A stretch of DNA of 64,000 bases from Rhizobium sp. AAP43 (GTDB lineage: Bacteria; Pseudomonadota; Alphaproteobacteria; Rhizobiales; Rhizobiaceae): positions 496,001 through 560,000 of the forward strand of contig NZ_LJHS01000005.1 in assembly GCF_001296045.1 (NCBI RefSeq), given 5' to 3'. Shown piece after piece: positions 27,801-37,385 of the stretch. Position 1 is the stretch's first letter; each line of letters opens with the position of its first letter. The notes below the pieces were generated by a model, which was not told the origin of the DNA, searched no databases, and saw nothing but the letters and a program-made list of their open reading frames with translations. A program made the position numbers and the translations under genes.

Positions 27801-27969
27801 GGGGGCACCCGGCTCAAGCTCTGTGTTCCGACGCCGGTGTTGTGGACGGCGTCCAGAGAACACTGACTTAGGCTGATGCGACATGTTTCGTCGCAGCATG
27901 GTCTTCTGGCTTTCACGTGCGCGATCTAGCTTTGGCAGAAATTCATTTGCTGCCAAGGAGCGTCTTTCC

Positions 27970-30396
27970 ATGAAAAGCCATGCGCGTGTCGTCGTGATCG
28001 GCGGGGGTGTCGTCGGGTGTTCGGTGCTCTATCACCTGACCAAGTTCGGCTGGACCGATGTCGTGCTCATCGAACGTTCCGAGCTGACCTCCGGCTCCAC
28101 CTGGCATGCGGCAGGCGGGATGCACACGATCAATGGCGACCCAAACGTCGCCAAGCTGCAGAAGTACACGGTCGAACTCTACAAGGAGATCGAGGACTAT
28201 TCCGGCCAGGATATCGGTCTGCACATGACCTCCGGCCTGATGCTGGCCGCGACCAAGGAACGCTTCGACTGGATGAAGTCGCTGCTCGCCAAGGGCAAAT
28301 ATGCGGGCGGCGAGGCGACGCTCATTTCCGCGCAGGAAGCCTATGAGATGATGCCGCTGCTTGATCCCAAGCAGTTCGTCGGTGCCGTTTTCGATCCGCA
28401 TGAGGGCCATCTCGACCCATATGGCACCACGCATGCCTATGCGAAGTCGGCCAAGAAAAATGGTGCGGAGATCTATCTGCACACCAAGGTCGAGGATCTG
28501 GTGCAGCTGGAAGACGGCACCTGGCGGGTGATCACGAATAAGGGCGAGATCCGCTGCGAGCACGTCGTCAACGCCGCCGGTCTCTGGGCGCGCGAAGTCG
28601 GCCGCATGGTCGGGCTGGAACTGCCGGTGCTCGCCATGGAGCATATGTATCTCATTACCGAGGACATGCCGGAGGTCATCGACTTCAACAAGACGACTGG
28701 CAAGGAACTGATGCACTGCGTCGATTTCGATGGCGAGATCTATATCCGCCAGGAGCGCAATGGCATGCTGATGGGCACCTATGAAAAGGATTGCCGGCCC
28801 TGGTCGCCAATCGAGACGCCCTGGACCTTTGGCCACGAACTTCTGGCGGAGGATCTGGAGCGCATCACCGGCGAGCTCGAAGTCGGCTTCCGCCATTTCC
28901 CGGCCTTCAACAATGCCGGAATCAAGAAGATCATCAACGGCCCCTTCACCTTCTCGCCGGATGGAAATCCGCTGGTCGGGCCTGTGCGTGGCATGACGAA
29001 TTTCTGGTCGGCCTGCGCGGTCATGGCGGGCTTCAGCCAAGGCGGTGGCGTTGGTCTGACGCTTGCCAACTGGATCATCGAGGGCGATCCTGGCTTTGAT
29101 GTCTTTGCCATGGATGTCTGCCGCTACGGCGATTACGCGACACTTGCCTATACCAATGCCAAAGTGCGCGAGAACTATTCCCGTCGCTTCTCGATCCGCT
29201 ATCCCAATGAGGAGCTGCCGGCTGGTCGGCCGCTGCTGACCACGCCGATCTACGACAAGCTGAAATCGGCGGGTGCCGTCTTCGGGGCTTCCTATGGGCT
29301 TGAGACGGCGCTGTGGTTTGCGCCAGATGGCGTGGAGGACGCGTTTTCGTGGCGCCGCTCGACCGATTTCGAAGCCGTGGGTCGTGAAGCCAAGGCCGTG
29401 CGCGAGAGCGTCGGCCTGATGGAAACCTCGGGCTTTGCCAAATACATGGTGAGCGGGGAGGGATCTCGCGCCTGGCTTGATCGGATGCTCGCCTGCAAGC
29501 TGCCGGAAGTGGGCCGCATGGCCCTTGCCCCGATGCTGAACGACGCCGGCAAGTTGATCGGCGACTTCACGGTCGCCAATCTCGACGACGAGGACTTTCT
29601 GGTGATCGGTTCCGGCATTGCCGAGGACTATCACATGCGCTGGTTCGAGGAACATCTGCCGGAGGACGGTTCTGTCGATGTCGAGGCGCTAGGTCTCAGC
29701 CTTCTCGGCCTCGCCATTGCCGGACCGAAGGCGCGCGACGTGCTGGCCAAGCTGACGCATCTTGATGTCTCTGACGAGGCGATGCCGTTCATGACCATGC
29801 GCGAGATGGATCTCGGCATGGCGCCCGTCTTCGTCGGACGCGTCAGTTATACAGGCGATCTCGGCTACGAGATCTGGATGCGGCCGGAATATCAGCGTCA
29901 TGTTTTCGAGGCGCTGATGGAGGCGGGCGCTGAGTTTGGCATCGCGCTTTTCGGCCTCAGGGCCTTGAATGCACTCCGGCTGGAAAAGGGTTTTGGCAGC
30001 TGGTCGCGCGAGTACCGGCCGCTCTACGGGCCGCTCGAAGCGGGGCTGTCGCGTTTCGTGGCCTTGAAGAAGCCGGCTGACTTCATCGGCAAGAAGGCGG
30101 CGATGGAGGAGAAACTGGCGGGCGGTACGCTTCGCCTGCGGACCTTCGTCGTCGATGCCAAGGATGCAGACGTACTGGGCGACGAGCCGATTTCCTACAA
30201 TGGCGAAGTGCGCGGCTGGGTAACGTCAGGTGGCTATGCGCATGCGAGTGGCGTTTCGGTTGCGCTCGGCTATGTGCCGAAGGAAATCGCGGACGAGATC
30301 GAGGGCTGGTCTGTGGAAATCCTCGGGGAAACCCTCTCCGCAAGATTGCAGCCGCAGTCGCTTTTCGACGCGAACGGGTCGCGAATGAGAAACTGA
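27970..30396 (+). CDS. FAD-dependent dimethylglycine/sarcosine dehydrogenase-like protein with GcvT domain
   Basis: The 808-residue enzyme has an N-terminal DAO-type FAD domain (VVVIGGGVVGCSVLYHLTK) with the histidine for covalent FAD in GSTWHAAGGMHT. A central connector and a C-terminal aminomethyltransferase domain from about residue 420 follow (EAKAVRESVGLMETSGFAKY; FVGRVSYTGDLGYEIWMRPE). This family demethylates dimethylglycine, sarcosine or related N-methyl compounds and hands the carbon unit to tetrahydrofolate. ATG 27970 is preceded by GGAGCG; the open frame to 27883 is weak. It is close to soxBDAG, suggesting a glycine-betaine catabolic sequence. Confidence 0.92.
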   Translation: MKSHARVVVIGGGVVGCSVLYHLTKFGWTDVVLIERSELTSGSTWHAAGGMHTINGDPNVAKLQKYTVELYKEIEDYSGQDIGLHMTSGLMLAATKERFDWMKSLLAKGKYAGGEATLISAQEAYEMMPLLDPKQFVGAVFDPHEGHLDPYGTTHAYAKSAKKNGAEIYLHTKVEDLVQLEDGTWRVITNKGEIRCEHVVNAAGLWAREVGRMVGLELPVLAMEHMYLITEDMPEVIDFNKTTGKELMHCVDFDGEIYIRQERNGMLMGTYEKDCRPWSPIETPWTFGHELLAEDLERITGELEVGFRHFPAFNNAGIKKIINGPFTFSPDGNPLVGPVRGMTNFWSACAVMAGFSQGGGVGLTLANWIIEGDPGFDVFAMDVCRYGDYATLAYTNAKVRENYSRRFSIRYPNEELPAGRPLLTTPIYDKLKSAGAVFGASYGLETALWFAPDGVEDAFSWRRSTDFEAVGREAKAVRESVGLMETSGFAKYMVSGEGSRAWLDRMLACKLPEVGRMALAPMLNDAGKLIGDFTVANLDDEDFLVIGSGIAEDYHMRWFEEHLPEDGSVDVEALGLSLLGLAIAGPKARDVLAKLTHLDVSDEAMPFMTMREMDLGMAPVFVGRVSYTGDLGYEIWMRPEYQRHVFEALMEAGAEFGIALFGLRALNALRLEKGFGSWSREYRPLYGPLEAGLSRFVALKKPADFIGKKAAMEEKLAGGTLRLRTFVVDAKDADVLGDEPISYNGEVRGWVTSGGYAHASGVSVALGYVPKEIADEIEGWSVEILGETLSARLQPQSLFDANGSRMRN

Positions 30397-30673
30397 ACTG
30401 ATTTCGGCAAAAGTGGCCTTGCATTCATTCCATTAAGTATTCTGGCGGGGCACCCCTGGTGGCCTGCTGATTTCATAAGCTTTTTCTGCCTCGTTCTCGC
30501 CATGGTTGACCGGATTTGCGTCAAACTGTTGGTTAACAGTAACATTTTGTCTCGCTAATGCCTTTTTGGCTTCACATTTTCGGACAAAACGATATGGAAT
30601 CCCCCAACGCCTACGCCCGCAAGGGACAACAAAAAATGAGACGCGACATACAGGAGCGTCCGGGGGATAATAT

Positions 30674-31576
30674 ATGGAGTACTTTATCCAGCAGCTCATC
30701 AACGGGCTGACTCTTGGATCCATCTATGGCCTCGTGGCTATCGGCTATACGATGGTTTACGGTATCATCGGCATGATCAACTTCGCCCATGGCGATATAT
30801 TCATGCTTGGCGGCTTTGCTGCTCTGATCGTCTTCCTCATCCTGACCTCTTTCTTTGCCGGTATCCCGGTGGCACTCGCGCTTCTGATCATGTTGGTCAT
30901 CGCGATGCTGATGACAGGTTTGTGGAACTGGACGATCGAACGCGTTGCATATCGTCCGCTGCGCGGCTCGTTCCGCCTTGCGCCGCTGATCACTGCGATC
31001 GGCATGTCGATCGTTTTGTCGAACTTCATCCAGATCTCTCAAGGGCCGCGCAACAAGCCGATCCCGCCGCTGGTCAGTGATGTCTTGCATATCGGCAATG
31101 TCACCATTGCGCTCAAGCAGGTGATCATCGTCGTCATCACTGCAGTCCTGCTCGCCGCTTTCTGGTACATCGTCAATAAGACTCCGCTTGGACGGGCGCA
31201 GCGCGCGACCGAGCAGGATCGCAAGATGGCCGCGTTGCTCGGCGTCGATGTCGACCGCACGATCTCGGTCACCTTCGTCATGGGGGCTGCCCTCGCATCG
31301 GTGGCCGGCACCATGTACCTGATGTATTACGGCGTTGCCTCATTCAACGACGGCTTCATTCCCGGCGTGAAGGCCTTCACGGCTGCGGTTCTGGGTGGCA
31401 TCGGCTCGCTGCCGGGTGCCGTTCTCGGTGGCCTGCTGATCGGCCTCATCGAGTCGCTCTGGTCGGCTTATTTCAGCATCGCTTACAAGGATGTCGCCAC
31501 TTTCGGCATCCTGGCTTTCGTGCTGATCTTCAAGCCCACCGGCATCCTCGGACGTCCGGAAGTCGAGAAGGTTTGA
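30674..31576 (+). CDS. livH: Branched-chain amino acid ABC transporter permease LivH
   Basis: A 300-residue inner-membrane permease of the LivH family with eight or so helices. Family motifs are [39 protein letters not shown] and the [20 protein letters not shown] loop that contacts the ATPases. Start ATG 30674 follows GGGGGAT. It opens livHMGF, with a 277-base upstream region holding no gene. Typical substrates are leucine, isoleucine and valine, although other amino acids can be carried. Confidence 0.96.
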   Translation: MEYFIQQLINGLTLGSIYGLVAIGYTMVYGIIGMINFAHGDIFMLGGFAALIVFLILTSFFAGIPVALALLIMLVIAMLMTGLWNWTIERVAYRPLRGSFRLAPLITAIGMSIVLSNFIQISQGPRNKPIPPLVSDVLHIGNVTIALKQVIIVVITAVLLAAFWYIVNKTPLGRAQRATEQDRKMAALLGVDVDRTISVTFVMGAALASVAGTMYLMYYGVASFNDGFIPGVKAFTAAVLGGIGSLPGAVLGGLLIGLIESLWSAYFSIAYKDVATFGILAFVLIFKPTGILGRPEVEKV

Positions 31577-31580
31577 TCCC

Positions 31581-32975
31581 ATGACCACATCTGCAAACGT
31601 CACCGGTGCCGCTTCGTCCGGCACGCTCACGCGCGCCCTCAAGGAAGGCCTGTTCGCCGGCATCCTCTCTCTCGGCCTGTTCGCGCTCTACATCGGCATC
31701 AAGACCGATCAGAACATGTCGAACGAACTGATCTGGTATACGCGCTGGGGCCTTCTGGCATCCTTCGTCGCCATCGCCGCTGTCGGCCGCTTTGCCATGG
31801 TTGCCTTCGTTGCGCCCTGGTTCCAGGCCCGTAAGGAGAAGAACTCCGCCGCGATGCCGGTTCACGACATCGATGCCAAGCCGAGCTTCTTCAAGACGCA
31901 TTTTCTGAAGATCGCACTGCTTGCGCTCATCCTCTATCCGCCGGTCATCCTCGCGCTGACGGGTGTGCAGGGATCGCTGAAGTATGTCGACAACTTCGGC
32001 ATTCAGATCCTGATCTACGTCATGCTGGCCTGGGGGCTGAACATCGTCGTTGGCCTCGCTGGTCTGCTCGATCTCGGTTATGTCGCCTTCTATGCGGTCG
32101 GCGCCTATTCCTACGCGCTGCTCGCCCAGAATTTCGGCCTGTCCTTCTGGCTGCTGCTACCGCTTGCCGGCATTCTGGCTGCCTTCTGGGGCATCATCCT
32201 CGGCTTCCCGGTCCTGCGCCTGAGAGGCGACTATCTTGCCATCGTGACGCTCGCCTTCGGTGAAATCATCCGACTGGTGCTGATCAACTGGCAGGACGTC
32301 ACCAAGGGCACGTTCGGCATCTCGAGCATTCCGAAGGCCACTTTCTTCGGCATCGAGTTCAATGCCTCGGCTGACGGTTTTGCCAAGACCTTTGGTCTGC
32401 CGATGTCCTCGGCATACTACAAGATCTACCTGTTCTACGTCATCCTGGCGCTCTGCTGCCTGACGGCCTATGTCACAATCCGCTTGCGGAGCATGCCGAT
32501 CGGCCGTGCCTGGGAAGCCTTGCGTGAGGATGAAATCGCCTGCCGTTCGCTCGGCATCAATACCGTCACGACAAAGCTGACCGCGTTTTCGATCGGTGCG
32601 ATGTTCGGCGGTTTCGCGGGCTCCTTCTTCGCCGCTCGTCAGGGCTTCGTCTCGCCGGAAAGCTTCGTCTTCCTCGAGTCGGCTGTGATCCTTGCCATCG
32701 TCGTTCTGGGCGGCATGGGGTCGCTGACCGGTATTGCGATTGCGGCGATCGTGATGATTGGCGGCACGGAAGCGCTACGCGAGATGGAGTTCCTGAAGCA
32801 CATCTTCGGTGACGATTTCACGCCGGAACTCTACCGCATGCTGCTCTTCGGCTTGGCCATGGTTGTGGTCATGCTGTTCAAGCCGCGTGGTTTCGTGGGC
32901 AGCAGAGAGCCGACGGCCTTCCTCAAGGAGCGCAAGGCCGTCTCGGGCAGCTTTACCAAGGAAGGTCACGGCTGA
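31581..32975 (+). CDS. livM: Branched-chain amino acid ABC transporter permease LivM
   Basis: A 464-residue permease beginning four bases after livH. The N-terminal 110 residues, with two helices, precede the LivM core ([41 protein letters not shown]-like cytosolic loop is [20 protein letters not shown]). The N-terminal extension is usual for the rhizobial version. Partner of LivH in the membrane. Confidence 0.96.
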   Translation: MTTSANVTGAASSGTLTRALKEGLFAGILSLGLFALYIGIKTDQNMSNELIWYTRWGLLASFVAIAAVGRFAMVAFVAPWFQARKEKNSAAMPVHDIDAKPSFFKTHFLKIALLALILYPPVILALTGVQGSLKYVDNFGIQILIYVMLAWGLNIVVGLAGLLDLGYVAFYAVGAYSYALLAQNFGLSFWLLLPLAGILAAFWGIILGFPVLRLRGDYLAIVTLAFGEIIRLVLINWQDVTKGTFGISSIPKATFFGIEFNASADGFAKTFGLPMSSAYYKIYLFYVILALCCLTAYVTIRLRSMPIGRAWEALREDEIACRSLGINTVTTKLTAFSIGAMFGGFAGSFFAARQGFVSPESFVFLESAVILAIVVLGGMGSLTGIAIAAIVMIGGTEALREMEFLKHIFGDDFTPELYRMLLFGLAMVVVMLFKPRGFVGSREPTAFLKERKAVSGSFTKEGHG

Positions 32976-33847
32976 TGATCTCCGGGAACACGACAATGAA
33001 CCAAGACACGATCCTGAAGGTCGAGCATCTGTCGATGCGTTTTGGTGGCCTCATGGCCATCAACGACTTCTCCTTCGAAGCCAAGCGCGGCGAAATCACC
33101 GCGCTGATCGGGCCGAATGGTGCCGGCAAGACCACGGTCTTCAACTGCATCACCGGCTTCTACAAGCCGACGATGGGCATGATCACGATGAACCAGAGGT
33201 CGGGCCAGCAGCATCTGCTGGAGCGCCTTCCGGATTTCGAGATCACCAAGAAGGCGAAGGTCGCGCGTACTTTCCAGAATATTCGGCTGTTCTCCGGCCT
33301 GACGGTTCTCGAAAACCTGCTGGTTGCCCAGCACAATGCGCTGATGCGGGCCTCGGGTTATACCGTGCTCGGCCTGCTCGGACTGCCGGCCTACAAGAAG
33401 GCCGCTGCCGAGGCGATCGAAAAGGCACGTTACTGGCTCGAAAAGGCCGATCTGATCGATCGCGCCGACGACCCGGCCGGCGACCTTTCCTATGGTGCTC
33501 AGCGGCGCCTGGAAATCTGCCGTGCCATGTGCACCGGACCGGAACTGCTCTGCCTGGATGAACCGGCTGCCGGTCTCAATCCGAAGGAATCGCTGGTGCT
33601 CAACGCGCTTCTGCGCGGCATCCGCGACGAAGGCGCGTCGCTGCTTCTGATCGAGCATGACATGTCGGTGGTCATGGAGATTTCCGACCATGTCGTCGTT
33701 CTGGAATATGGGCAGAAGATTTCCGATGGTACGCCGGATCACGTGAAGAACGACCCGAAGGTCATCGCGGCCTATCTGGGCGTCGAGGATGAAGAATTGG
33801 ATGAAGCTATCCAGGAAGTCGAAGCAGTTGCCGGGGGAGAAGCCTGA
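32975..33847 (+). CDS. livG: Branched-chain amino acid ABC transporter ATPase LivG
   Basis: The 290-residue ATPase has Walker A GPNGAGKTTVFN, signature LSYGAQRRLEI and Walker B LLCLDEPAAGLNPKE. The start overlaps the livM stop (TGATG), with GGAAGG upstream; an in-frame ATG at 32996 is a second option. It extends about 30 residues beyond most LivG proteins at the C-terminus with an acidic tail (EDEELDEAIQEVEAVAGG). Confidence 0.96.
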   Translation: MISGNTTMNQDTILKVEHLSMRFGGLMAINDFSFEAKRGEITALIGPNGAGKTTVFNCITGFYKPTMGMITMNQRSGQQHLLERLPDFEITKKAKVARTFQNIRLFSGLTVLENLLVAQHNALMRASGYTVLGLLGLPAYKKAAAEAIEKARYWLEKADLIDRADDPAGDLSYGAQRRLEICRAMCTGPELLCLDEPAAGLNPKESLVLNALLRGIRDEGASLLLIEHDMSVVMEISDHVVVLEYGQKISDGTPDHVKNDPKVIAAYLGVEDEELDEAIQEVEAVAGGEA

Positions 33848-34575
33848 TGTCCTCTGAACCGCTTCTGAAAGTCGAAGCCGTCGAAACCTATTACGGCAAT
33901 ATCCGTGCGCTCTCGGGCGTCGACGTCGAAGTCCACAAGGGTGAGATCGTGTCGCTGATCGGTGCCAATGGCGCCGGCAAGTCGACGCTGATGATGACGA
34001 TCTGCGGCAGCCCGCAGGCGCGCTCCGGTAAGGTGATCTTCGACGGCGAAGACATCACCAGCGTGCCGACGCATCTGATCGCGCGCAAGCGCATCGCGCA
34101 GTCGCCGGAAGGGCGCCGGATCTTCCCGCGCATGACGGTGCTTGAAAACCTGCAGATGGGGGCAGGGCTCGACAACCTGAAATACTTCAAGGAAGACGTG
34201 GAGAAGGTGTTCGACATGTTCCCGCGCCTGAAGGAGCGTCAGACCCAGCGCGGCGGCACGCTGTCCGGTGGTGAGCAGCAGATGCTGTCGATCGGCCGTG
34301 CGCTGATGTCGCGGCCGAAGCTCCTCCTGCTCGATGAGCCCTCACTGGGTCTCGCACCGCTGATCGTCAAGGGCATTTTCGAGCAGATCAAGCGCCTCAA
34401 CAAGGAAGAAGGTCTGACCGTTTTCCTCGTCGAGCAGAATGCCTTTGCCGCATTGAAACTGTCTGACCGCGCCTATGTCATGGTCAATGGCCGCGTCACC
34501 ATGAGCGGCACGGGCAAGGAACTGCTCGCCGATCCGTCCGTCCGGGCGGCCTATCTCGAAGGCGGCCATCATTGA
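33847..34575 (+). CDS. livF: Branched-chain amino acid ABC transporter ATPase LivF
   Basis: The 242-residue ATPase has Walker A GANGAGKSTLM, signature TLSGGEQQMLSIGRAL and Walker B LLLLDEPSLGLAPLI. It starts in the livG stop codon (TGATG overlap). It partners LivG on the membrane permeases. Confidence 0.97.
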   Translation: MSSEPLLKVEAVETYYGNIRALSGVDVEVHKGEIVSLIGANGAGKSTLMMTICGSPQARSGKVIFDGEDITSVPTHLIARKRIAQSPEGRRIFPRMTVLENLQMGAGLDNLKYFKEDVEKVFDMFPRLKERQTQRGGTLSGGEQQMLSIGRALMSRPKLLLLDEPSLGLAPLIVKGIFEQIKRLNKEEGLTVFLVEQNAFAALKLSDRAYVMVNGRVTMSGTGKELLADPSVRAAYLEGGHH

Positions 34576-34593
34576 GCGCGGGGGAGTACTGAC

Positions 34594-34947
34594 ATGCAAG
34601 GACTGTTTTTCGAATCTGATACGACCGTGCGCGTAGTTCTGCGCTTCCTCGTGCTGATCCTGGGTTTCTGGACGGCCTGGCGCAGCGGCAAGGCTGTTGC
34701 CGAGAGCTGGCAGAGCTACGGTACCGTGTTTCTCTACATCCTCGGGTTGGCGGTGGCGATGCGGTTTCTGCATTACTCGCTGTTCGCCGGCCCGTTCATC
34801 AGCCCCTTCTACTACGTCATCGACGTGGTGCTGTTGCTGGCCTGGGCAATTGCCGGTTTCCAGTCCCGCAGAACGACCCAGATGGTCGACAACTACTACT
34901 GGCTCTATGAGAGAACCTCGTATTTCTCGTGGAAGAACAAAGATTGA
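34594..34947 (+). CDS. Small membrane protein in the liv operon (DUF6867-like)
   Basis: A 117-residue protein with three hydrophobic helices (RVVLRFLVLILGFWTAWRSG; FLYILGLAVAMRFLHYSLFA; YYVIDVVLLLAWAIAGF) and an aromatic C-terminus ending YFSWKNKD. It begins 18 bases after livF on the same strand. A small membrane protein at this place in rhizobial liv operons is probably the DUF6867 family; I name it with moderate confidence. Role is unknown, perhaps assembly or regulation of the transporter. Confidence 0.82.
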   Translation: MQGLFFESDTTVRVVLRFLVLILGFWTAWRSGKAVAESWQSYGTVFLYILGLAVAMRFLHYSLFAGPFISPFYYVIDVVLLLAWAIAGFQSRRTTQMVDNYYWLYERTSYFSWKNKD

Positions 34948-35132
34948 CAAGCTGTTGTTTTCTGTCACAGATTGGCGACAGAAGGCTCCAGCTTGAGACT
35001 TTCAGGGCTCCGGCCTCAACTAAGCAAGGCCTCGGCCTGAAACAAAAAGTGGAACAGCTTTCCGGCGCAGTCTGAGCGGGGATTGCGCAGGGTTTAAAAA
35101 CGGACCCGCAATAAAAACTTGGGAGTTACACT

Positions 35133-36251
35133 ATGAAGAAGTCTCTTCTTTCGGCGGTTGCGCTGACGGCCCTGGTTGCCTTCAGCGGCAATGCCTATGC
35201 CGAAATCCTGGTCGGCGTTGCCGGCCCGCTGACCGGTCCGAACGCCGCTTTCGGCGCGCAGCTCCAGAAGGGTGCCGAGCAGGCAGCCGCCGACATCAAC
35301 GCAGCTGGCGGCATCAACGGCGAACAGATCAAGATCGTTCTCGGCGATGACGTTTCCGACGCCAAGCAGGGTGTTTCGGTTGCCAACAAGTTCGTTGCTG
35401 ATGGCGTCAAGTTCGTCGTCGGTCACTTCAACTCTGGCGTCTCGATCCCGGCTTCTGAAGTTTATGCCGAAAACGGCATCCTGCAGATCACGCCTGCTTC
35501 GACCAACCCGAACTTCACCGAGCGCGGCCTGTGGAACACCTTCCGCACCTGCGGCCGTGACGACCAGCAGGGCGAAGTCGCCGGCAAGTACATTGCCGAC
35601 AACTTCAAGGATGCAAAGGTTGCTGTCGTTCACGACAAGACGCCTTACGGCCAGGGCCTCGCTGACGAAACGAAGAAGGCCATGAATGGCCTCGGCGTTA
35701 CCGAAGTGATCTACGAAGGCATCACCCCCGGTGAAAAGGACTACTCGGCCCTGATCGCCAAGATGAAGGAAGCCGGCGTCTCGGTCGTCTACTTCGGCGG
35801 TCTGCACACCGAAGCCGGCCTCATCCTGCGCCAGATGGCGTCGCAGGGCCTGACCGCAACCATGATGTCGGGCGACGGTATCACCTCGAACGAACTGGCT
35901 TCGATCGCTGGCGACGCAGTCAACGGCACGCTGATGACCTTCCCGCCGGATCCGCGCCAGAACCCGAACGCTGCTGACGCCGTGAAGAAGTTCCGCGATG
36001 CTGGCTTCGAACCGGAAGCCTACACGCTGTACTCCTACGCTGCCCTGCAGGTTATCGCAGAAGCTGCCAAGGCTGCTGCAACCAACGAGTCGGAAGCTGT
36101 CGCGACCGCGCTCAAGGAAAAGGGTCCGTACACGACCGTTATCGGCGAACTCGGCTTCGACGCCAAGGGCGACATCACCCGTCCGGACTACGTCATGTAC
36201 ACCTGGAAGAAGGGTGACGACGGCAAGTACTCGTACTTCCAGAACAAGTAA
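35133..36251 (+). CDS. Branched-chain amino acid ABC transporter substrate-binding protein
   Basis: A 372-residue periplasmic protein with a clear signal peptide ([19 protein letters not shown], cleavage near NAYA-E). The mature part matches LivJ/LivK type I binding proteins: [39 protein letters not shown] and [18 protein letters not shown]. It lies 185 bases after the small membrane gene, with its own ribosome site (GGGAG) and a strong terminator, so it may be expressed more highly than the rest of the operon. Codon usage here is strongly biased, consistent with high expression. Confidence 0.96.
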   Translation: MKKSLLSAVALTALVAFSGNAYAEILVGVAGPLTGPNAAFGAQLQKGAEQAAADINAAGGINGEQIKIVLGDDVSDAKQGVSVANKFVADGVKFVVGHFNSGVSIPASEVYAENGILQITPASTNPNFTERGLWNTFRTCGRDDQQGEVAGKYIADNFKDAKVAVVHDKTPYGQGLADETKKAMNGLGVTEVIYEGITPGEKDYSALIAKMKEAGVSVVYFGGLHTEAGLILRQMASQGLTATMMSGDGITSNELASIAGDAVNGTLMTFPPDPRQNPNAADAVKKFRDAGFEPEAYTLYSYAALQVIAEAAKAAATNESEAVATALKEKGPYTTVIGELGFDAKGDITRPDYVMYTWKKGDDGKYSYFQNK

Positions 36252-36275
36252 TCGATCCGCATCGCGGTTTGACGG

Positions 36276-36300
36276 AAAGCCCGGCCTCGTGCCGGGCTTT
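36276..36300 (+). terminator. Intrinsic terminator after the liv binding-protein gene
   Basis: Perfect 10-base-pair stem AAAGCCCGGC / GCCGGGCTTT with a CTCGT loop, 24 bases after the stop codon. Confidence 0.92.
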
Positions 36301-36426
36301 CTGCGTTGCGGGGATGAGGGATTTTGGATTTCACCCATGGCAGCTGCCATAGAGTTTCGTCGGCGCGCGTGATGGCGGGCCTGTAAATTCCACCTTGCCG
36401 GCTCGTATGGGCTGGCGATTTTTTGC

Positions 36427-36454
36427 GGTCGACGGTCGACGGTCGACGGTCGAC
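36427..36454. repeat. Four-copy tandem heptamer repeat
   Basis: GGTCGAC is repeated exactly four times (36427-36454), five bases beyond the stop codon of the minus-strand response regulator. The unit is partly palindromic (GTCGAC). Copy number could vary by slippage. It does not alter the coding frame. Confidence 0.9.
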
Positions 36455-36458
36455 GGGC

Positions 36459-37385
36459 TTACGGCTCCCGCAGCGCATGCGCAGCCTTCACGGCGGCGGA
36501 GGCACGGTTTTCAACGCCGAGCTTGGCGTAGATCTGTTCCAGATGCTTGTTCACCGTGCGGGACGACAGTCCGAGGATTTCGCCGATATCGCGATTTGCC
36601 TTGCCTTTCGCGATCCAGAGCAGCACTTCGCTCTCGCGCTGTGTGAGGCCGAAATGTTCGCGCAGCAATTCGTCTTCGCTCTGGCGATTGGCCGAGGTCA
36701 GGCGGAAGAGATATTCGTCGGCGCCAATCGTGCCGAGGAGGGAGAGCGCGAGCGGCAGGCTGTCTGCCTGGAAGGTGAAGCCGTTTTCAGATGAGAGCGC
36801 AGACGATGGCGTCGAGCGTCCTTTCGCAAGCCAGGCAGCAGCGGCTTTTGCCACTTCGCCGATCCCATCGGCTGTCGTGGTGGCGGTTTCAATCAGTCGG
36901 TTCGCCTGGGGTGTCGTCCAGTGGACCTGCCCGTTGCCGCGGATGGCCAGAAGATGGCGGCCTGCCGCATCGAGTGCCACGCGGGCGCTCTGGGCGGAGC
37001 GGGCATTTGACAGGTGGACACGGATGCGGGCGCGTAATTCGTCGATGTTGATCGGCTTGGTCAGGTAGTCAACGCCGCCGGATTCGAGCGCCTTCACCAC
37101 GTGTTCGGTCTCGGTCAGGCCGGTCATGAAAATCACCGGCACTTGCGCCGCCGCCGGATCGGCTTTCAGCGCGCTGCAGGTCTCAAAACCATCCATACCC
37201 GGCATCATGGCGTCAAGCAGAACAAGGTCGGGGCTGATGCGGTTGACGATCGAAAGGGCAGCATGGCCGGAGGTGGCGATCAGCACGGAATAGCCTGCCG
37301 CCTCCAGCGCTTCCGTGAGGAAGCCGAGTGTGTCGGGGCTGTCATCGATCAAGAGAACGATGTCGCGGCGGGCTGCTTCAGCCAT
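36459..37385 (-). CDS. LuxR-type response regulator paired with the permease-fused kinase
   Basis: The 308-residue protein has an intact receiver (LLIDDSPDTLGFL; Asp58 in LVLLDAMMPGMDGFE; YLTKPINIDE), a middle region of about 100 residues, and a C-terminal LuxR/GerE helix-turn-helix (LTQRESEVLLWIAKGKANRD; LSSRTVNKHLEQIYAKL). The middle segment (DAAGRHLLAIRGNGQVHWTT) is PAS-like and unusual for NarL-type regulators. Its start overlaps the stop of the kinase by eight bases, so they are co-translated. It probably acts as the transcriptional output of that kinase; target genes are unknown. Confidence 0.93.
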   Translation of the reverse strand: MAEAARRDIVLLIDDSPDTLGFLTEALEAAGYSVLIATSGHAALSIVNRISPDLVLLDAMMPGMDGFETCSALKADPAAAQVPVIFMTGLTETEHVVKALESGGVDYLTKPINIDELRARIRVHLSNARSAQSARVALDAAGRHLLAIRGNGQVHWTTPQANRLIETATTTADGIGEVAKAAAAWLAKGRSTPSSALSSENGFTFQADSLPLALSLLGTIGADEYLFRLTSANRQSEDELLREHFGLTQRESEVLLWIAKGKANRDIGEILGLSSRTVNKHLEQIYAKLGVENRASAAVKAAHALREP

